26,255 bases of DNA from F23-B02 sp045642545. Lineage in GTDB: Bacteria; Bacillota; Clostridia; Oscillospirales; Oscillospiraceae. A model generated the notes under the pieces. The model was not told where the DNA came from. It saw nothing but the letters and a program-made list of their open reading frames with translations, and did not search any database. The DNA lies in assembly GCA_045642545.1 (NCBI GenBank), contig JAZUJB010000097.1, positions 1-26,255 of the forward strand, in the 5' to 3' direction. The position numbers and the translations under genes were made by a program. Below, in pieces: positions 22,354 through 26,255 of this stretch. Numbering within the stretch: position 1 is the first letter of the stretch; every line of letters begins with the position of its first letter.

Positions 22354-24219
22354 ATGATAGATATATCCGTCAACGGACTTGTAAAGTCCTTTGAATTGGG
22401 TAAAAACATACTCGACGGGCTCAGCTTCGACATTACCGAGGGTGAGCGCGTCGGCATATTAGGACACAACGGCTGCGGCAAGACAACGCTGTTCAGAATT
22501 CTCGTCGGTGAGATTGACTACGACGAGGGCAGCGTTTCCGTTGCAAACGGCAAGCGCATCGGTCTTATTTCGCAGATTCCCGTTTACCCGCCCGACTGGA
22601 CAACCGAAGATGTTCTGAAGGACGCTCACCGAAATCTATACCGCATAAGTGAAAAGCTAGAAAAGCTCACAACGCAGATGGAAACCGATTCGTCCGAGCA
22701 GCTGCTCAGAGAATATGACCGTATGTCCGAGGATTTCCGCAGACTCGGCGGCTACGAGATGGACATTAACCGCAACCGTGTTGCAAACGGTCTCGATATT
22801 CCGCAGAGTATGCGTGAGCAGCTTTTTGACAGTCTGTCAGGCGGTGAGCGCACAAGGGTTAACCTTGCCCGACTCATCCTCGAAAACACCGACATACTGC
22901 TTTTGGACGAGCCTACCAACCACCTCGACCTTCGCGCCACCGAGTGGCTTGAGGAGTATCTGCTGCACTTTAAGGGCACGGTGCTTGCAATAAGCCACGA
23001 CCGCTTCTTCCTTGACCGTATCGCGCAGCGCTGCATTGAGATTAACGACGGAAAAGCGGAGTTTTACAGCGGTGGCTACAGCTTTTATGTAACTGAGCGC
23101 GAGAAGCGCTTTGAGGAAAAACTCAGAAAATACGAGAAGGACCAGGCCAAAATTCAGCAGCTGACAAGAGCTGCCGAGCAGATGCATCTTTGGGCGTTTA
23201 TGGGCAACGACAAGCTGCACAAGCGCGCTTTTTCAATGGAAAAGCGCATTGCAAAGCTTGAACAGACCGAGCGCCCCACACAGGCAAAGAAGCTATCCGC
23301 AAAGTTTTCTGCACGCGAGTTTAACGGTGACGAGGTTTTTGTATGCGAGGGCATATCCAAAAGCTTCGGTGAGAAAACACTGTTTTCAGACCTTGCGCTG
23401 ACGGTTGCAGGCGGCGAGCGCATTGCGCTTATCGGCGATAACGGAACGGGAAAATCAACACTCGTAAAGCTTATTATGCAGAAGGAAAATCCCGATTCGG
23501 GCTATCTTTATCTTGGTCCGTCGGTACGCCCAGCATATCTGCCGCAGATTGTTCAGTTCTCGGTTCCCGAGCGCAACCTTATTGACACTATGCTGTACGG
23601 TTGCCGCTGTCAGCCGCAGGAGGCGCGCGACAGACTCGGTGCCTTCGGCTTTCGCGGTGAGGATGTGTTTACGCCAGTTGGTGCTCTTTCGGGCGGTGAG
23701 AGAAGCAGGCTCAAGCTTTGTATGCTTATGGGCAGCGATATAAACTTCCTTATCCTCGACGAGCCGACAAACCATCTCGACATTGCAAGCCGTGAATGGA
23801 TGGAGGATGCCGTTTCTCAATATCCCGAGGCACTTCTGTTTGTATCACACGACAGATATTTCATCGAAAAATTTGCAACTCGCATATGGCATCTTGAGAA
23901 CGGCAAGGTTTTCGATTATCGCGGTACATATGCTCAGTATCGAGAATATATGGCGCGGCAGACTGTATTTACGCAGGCCGCCAAGCAGGAGGTCAAGCGC
24001 AAGGAGCCTCAACCGAAGAAGAAAAGCGGCGGCTCTGAAAAGCAGCGAAACAAGCTTGAGCGCGAGATTGCAAAGCTTGAGGAGCAGCTTTCCGAGCTTG
24101 ACAAAACCGCTGAAGCCTACTCAAGTGATTATCAGAAGCTGATGGAGATTGAAGCTCAGAAGGACGAGCTCAATGACCGCCTTCTTGAGGCTTACGAGGC
24201 ATGGGAGGTGCTTGCATAA
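22354..24219 (+). CDS. ABC-F family ATPase
   Basis: A 621-residue soluble protein with two ABC domains in tandem and no membrane segments. Domain 1: Walker A GHNGCGKTT (37-45), LSGGER (161-166), LLLDEPTNHLD (182-192). Domain 2: GDNGTGKST (361-369), LSGGER (445-450), LILDEPTNHLD (466-476). The interdomain linker (about 240-320) is rich in charged helices with MGNDKLHKRAF, and the C-terminus (about 560-615) forms a coiled coil, as in Uup/YdiF types. ABC-F proteins act on ribosomes in translation rescue or antibiotic protection. GGAGA precedes the ATG, 15 bases after the PBP stop. Confidence 0.94.
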   Translation: MIDISVNGLVKSFELGKNILDGLSFDITEGERVGILGHNGCGKTTLFRILVGEIDYDEGSVSVANGKRIGLISQIPVYPPDWTTEDVLKDAHRNLYRISEKLEKLTTQMETDSSEQLLREYDRMSEDFRRLGGYEMDINRNRVANGLDIPQSMREQLFDSLSGGERTRVNLARLILENTDILLLDEPTNHLDLRATEWLEEYLLHFKGTVLAISHDRFFLDRIAQRCIEINDGKAEFYSGGYSFYVTEREKRFEEKLRKYEKDQAKIQQLTRAAEQMHLWAFMGNDKLHKRAFSMEKRIAKLEQTERPTQAKKLSAKFSAREFNGDEVFVCEGISKSFGEKTLFSDLALTVAGGERIALIGDNGTGKSTLVKLIMQKENPDSGYLYLGPSVRPAYLPQIVQFSVPERNLIDTMLYGCRCQPQEARDRLGAFGFRGEDVFTPVGALSGGERSRLKLCMLMGSDINFLILDEPTNHLDIASREWMEDAVSQYPEALLFVSHDRYFIEKFATRIWHLENGKVFDYRGTYAQYREYMARQTVFTQAAKQEVKRKEPQPKKKSGGSEKQRNKLEREIAKLEEQLSELDKTAEAYSSDYQKLMEIEAQKDELNDRLLEAYEAWEVLA

Positions 24220-24935
24220 TGAAGAAAAAGCTGCTTTCCGCTGCAGTCCTCTGTGCCTGTGCGTTTATCCTTGACCGATTTTTCTCAGGTCATAACTACA
24301 TCGCTTACGCTATGTATCTCGGTGCTGCACTCACTGTTATATTTGCCCTTGCGGGCAAGGTGCTCAAGCGCTTCATATGCATCGGACTTGCACTTTGTCT
24401 TGCATACTTTGCAGTTGTTGAAGTGCCGATAATACGAAGCTCTGTTGGTGATGACGTCATTGATGCCGACTATATCATCGTCCTCGGTGCGGCGGTGCAC
24501 GGCGACACTCCCTCCCTTTCACTGCTTGAGAGAATGGAGGCTGCGCGTGATTATCTTCTCGAGCACCCGAATACCGTTGCCATTGTCAGCGGTGGTCAGG
24601 GCGGCGGCGAGAATATAAGCGAGGCGCAGGCAATGTATAACTGGCTGAGCGCAAACGGCATTGACGCAGGTCGGGTTATTATGGAGGACAAAGCTACCTC
24701 CACCTACGAAAATCTCAAATTCAGCTTTGAGATTATCAATTCTCTCGGCAATGCAGATACGGCAAAAATCGCTGTTGTTACAAGCGAATATCACATATAC
24801 AGAGCAAAGCTTATTGCAGACTCGCTCGACACAGAGGTTTACGCAGTAGCCGCGCACACAACATATCCGACCGTCAGACTCAATTATTTTATCCGCGAGG
24901 CATTCGGAGTTACATATCAAATGGTATTTGGCTGA
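24219..24935 (+). CDS. YdcF/SanA-like DUF218 membrane protein
   Basis: A 238-residue protein with two or three N-terminal membrane helices (about 5-70) and a DUF218 domain: DYIIVLGAAV (84-93), VAIVSGGQGGGE (120-131), EDKATSTYENL (156-166) and VTSEYHIYRAKLIA (187-200). The family includes SanA and ElyC and is linked to envelope integrity and peptidoglycan-precursor metabolism, though the reaction is not settled. The ATG at 24219 shares a base with the ABC-F stop and has GGGAGGTG upstream; an in-frame start at 24201 is less likely. It is the last gene of the envelope operon and is followed by a terminator. Confidence 0.9.
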   Translation: MKKKLLSAAVLCACAFILDRFFSGHNYIAYAMYLGAALTVIFALAGKVLKRFICIGLALCLAYFAVVEVPIIRSSVGDDVIDADYIIVLGAAVHGDTPSLSLLERMEAARDYLLEHPNTVAIVSGGQGGGENISEAQAMYNWLSANGIDAGRVIMEDKATSTYENLKFSFEIINSLGNADTAKIAVVTSEYHIYRAKLIADSLDTEVYAVAAHTTYPTVRLNYFIREAFGVTYQMVFG

Positions 24936-24963
24936 AAAGGAACTACATTGTAGTTCCTTTTTT
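24935..24963 (+). terminator. Terminator of the envelope operon
   Basis: AAAAGGAACTAC pairs with GTAGTTCCTTTT around a short loop and runs into six T residues. Confidence 0.92.
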
Positions 24964-25022
24964 GCATTAATACAGCCTGTCATTCATAAGATTGTACAGA
25001 CTTAGCTTCGGGAGGGATTACA

Positions 25023-25796
25023 TTGAAGAATGTATTGGATAAAATCAAAAAGCGTAAGGCGCTTGTATCGGCACTGTCCTTGGCACTGTTGGTCGGCATA
25101 ATTTTCTGGGCAGTGAATAGTCCTGCCGTTGTCGGCGCATCCGCAAGCGAGCGGCAGCTGCCCATTTACTGCGTTCAGCGTGAGGATAAGGTAATTGCTC
25201 TTTCCTTTGATGCGGCATGGGGCAACGAGGACACGCAGACACTCATAGATATTCTCAACAAATACGATGTAAACGCAACATTTTTCGTTGTCGGTCAGTG
25301 GGTTGACAAATACCCCGAATCCGTAAAGGCGCTGCACGATGCAGGAAACGAGGTAATGAGCCATTCCGACGACCATGCACATTTTGCGCAGCTCAGCGCA
25401 GAGCAGATTACCGCAAACATCAACACCTCAAACGACAAAATCGAAAAAGTCACGGGTGTGCGCCCTACCCTTTTCCGCTGCCCCTACGGTGAATACAATG
25501 ACACGGTCGTGTCTACCGTAAACGGTATGGATATGAATGTAATTCAGTGGGATGTTGACAGTCTTGACTGGAAGGATCTTTCCGCTGATGAAATCACAAG
25601 CCGCGTGCTTAACAATGTCAAAGCAGGCAGCATCGTTCTGTTCCACAATGCGGCAAAGCACACGCCCGAAGCCCTGCCTGCAATTATCGAGTCGCTTTTA
25701 GCAGACGGCTACACCATCGTTCCCGTGTCGCAGCTTCTTCTCACCGGCGACTATACCATTGACAATACAGGTATGCAGTGCCCTGTAAAAAAATAA
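25023..25796 (+). CDS. PdaB-like polysaccharide deacetylase
   Basis: A 257-residue NodB-fold protein with an N-terminal membrane helix (about 14-32) and an outside catalytic domain, expected to remove acetyl groups from peptidoglycan sugars. NodB motifs: SFDAAWGNED (61-70), metal-binding HSDDH (114-118), RCPYGEYND (152-160), the WDVDSLDW strand (176-183) and VLFHN (205-209). Motif 1 has DA where most family members have DD; as I recall, the PdaB sporulation branch varies here too, so a sporulation role is plausible. Start is TTG, preceded by GGGAGGG. I see no clear promoter in the short gap before it. A repeat element begins five bases after the stop. Confidence 0.9.
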   Translation: MKNVLDKIKKRKALVSALSLALLVGIIFWAVNSPAVVGASASERQLPIYCVQREDKVIALSFDAAWGNEDTQTLIDILNKYDVNATFFVVGQWVDKYPESVKALHDAGNEVMSHSDDHAHFAQLSAEQITANINTSNDKIEKVTGVRPTLFRCPYGEYNDTVVSTVNGMDMNVIQWDVDSLDWKDLSADEITSRVLNNVKAGSIVLFHNAAKHTPEALPAIIESLLADGYTIVPVSQLLLTGDYTIDNTGMQCPVKK

Positions 25797-25801
25797 TTAA
25801 A

Positions 25802-26081
25802 GGGCGGTGCACCGTAGGGATTTATAGGTTTTGACCTGCTCTTTTCCGCCCATACTACACAAAAAATTCCGGTAATACATAGCCAGTATTACCGGAATTT
25901 TGTTATTTGTCTGAGCGAAAAATTGCTATCTCAAAACTGCGTAGCACCTTGAAAGTTAAATAATTTCTGCAAGGCGAGGCAAAAAACGCAGGAATACCGG
26001 ATATGTATTCCGAGGCTTTTTAACGAAGCATTGCGGGAAACAGATTCTTTCAAGGCTGTAAATCCCTACGGCGCGCCGCCC
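25802..26081. mobile_element. MITE-like repeat, copy 2 (complete, 280 bases)
   Basis: A non-coding element bounded by 23-bp terminal inverted repeats (25802-25824 and 26059-26081) matching at 21 of 23 positions, beginning GGGCGGTGCACCGTAGG on the left. It has no open frame with a ribosome site and no transposase, so it fits a non-autonomous element. Inside are a 16-bp terminator-like hairpin (863-901 of this kilobase), a 7-bp hairpin (25991-26011) and a surrounding 9-bp pairing, CCTTGAAAG with CTTTCAAGG. No clear target duplication is visible. Copy 1 lies at 1-408. Confidence 0.75.
25863..25901. terminator. Bidirectional hairpin terminator inside repeat copy 2
   Basis: A perfect 16-bp stem with a 7-base loop and T-rich end, identical in its stem to 29-67. 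It is the first terminator after the deacetylase gene and probably ends its transcript. Confidence 0.75.
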
Positions 26082-26086
26082 AATCC

Positions 26087-26117
26087 CCCCCGTATTTTGC
26101 ACGGGGGAATTTTTTTA
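26087..26117 (+). terminator. Terminator-like hairpin before the tRNA gene
   Basis: CCCCCGT pairs with ACGGGGG around a seven-base loop and is followed by AATTTTTTT. It lies just outside the repeat and insulates the tRNA promoter from upstream transcription. Confidence 0.7.
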
Positions 26118-26136
26118 ATTTTTTTGAAAATAGGTA

Positions 26137-26165
26137 TTGCATTTGTCGAATGAATGTGTTATTAT
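26137..26165 (+). promoter_or_regulatory. Promoter of tRNA-Pro
   Basis: TTGCAT (26137-26142) and TATTAT (26160-26165) are separated by 17 bases; an overlapping TATAAT lies at 26163-26168. The distance to the tRNA is about 17 bases. Confidence 0.65.
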
Positions 26166-26182
26166 AATCGGGCGTTAGAAAT

Positions 26183-26255
26183 CCGGGTGTAGCGCAGATG
26201 GTAGCGCGCTTGAATGGGGTTCAAGAGGCCGCTAGTTCAAATCTAGTCACTCGGA
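26183..26255 (+). tRNA. tRNA-Pro, anticodon GGG
   Basis: The 73 bases fold into a full cloverleaf: acceptor stem CCGGGTG with CACTCGG (one G-T pair), U8-A9, D stem GCGC/GCGC, anticodon stem CTTGA/TCAAG with loop ATGGGGT (anticodon GGG, reading CCC and CCU), a five-base variable loop, and T stem GCTAG/CTAGT with loop TTCAAAT. The discriminator A is the last base of the window, so whether CCA is encoded cannot be seen. Confidence 0.97.

Noticed and set aside
26081..26255. tRNA-Pro as an integration (att) site for a mobile island
   Set aside because: I saw no repeat of the tRNA 3' end elsewhere in the window and no integrase; the segment after the tRNA is not visible.
1..26255. CRISPR array, toxin-antitoxin pair or phage-defence cluster
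   Set aside because: No regularly spaced repeats with spacers, no Cas or nuclease-helicase genes, and no small paired toxin-like genes were seen; nearly all genes are metabolic, transport or envelope functions.

Overview
The window looks like a chromosome segment from an anaerobic, probably gut-dwelling member of the Clostridia (Oscillospiraceae/Ruminococcaceae-like). The evidence is strong Shine-Dalgarno sites, several TTG starts, GC-rich codon use over AT-rich intergenic DNA, a trimeric [FeFe]-hydrogenase, an FHA-FtsW fusion and a PdaB-type polysaccharide deacetylase. The assignment comes from gene content only, not from a database search.

Layout. 1-408 is an intergenic repeat whose left end lies outside the window. 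A + strand operon follows (505-4113): two ECF-transporter ATPases, the EcfT scaffold, an S component and a SAM methyltransferase. A bidirectional terminator separates it from a - strand operon (4136-7116) that reads from a Crp/Fnr-type regulator into a lipoprotein, permease and short ATPase of an ABC importer. Divergent from that operon is the three-gene hydrogenase operon (7491-11542; NuoE-, NuoF- and HydA-like), expected to couple NADH and ferredoxin to H2. Next come a large RsiV/PdaC-related lipoprotein, a 62-residue protein and ridA, then glyA on the - strand.

From 15975 there is a membrane-anchored endonuclease/exonuclease/phosphatase-fold protein, then two - strand units: mrp with a NifX-like protein carrying a Cys/His-rich tail, and a NusG-domain-II protein with a Gx-transporter. 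Divergent from the latter is a + strand cell-envelope block (19367-24935): FHA-FtsW, a class B penicillin-binding protein, an ABC-F ATPase and a DUF218 protein. A polysaccharide deacetylase with a TTG start follows. A second copy of the repeat begins five bases after its stop codon, and tRNA-Pro(GGG) closes the window.

How it fits together. Two themes dominate. One is anaerobic redox and iron-sulfur metabolism (hydrogenase, Mrp carrier, NifX-like protein, NusG-II/Gx pair). The other is peptidoglycan and envelope work (FtsW, PBP, DUF218, deacetylase, DUF3298 lipoprotein). The least explained elements are the repeat pair with 23-bp terminal inverted repeats, the regulator-ABC operon facing the hydrogenase genes, and the divergent promoter pair at 19280-19330, where the two -35 boxes overlap and one transcript appears leaderless. 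I found no CRISPR array, prophage, transposase gene or riboswitch that I could recognise.
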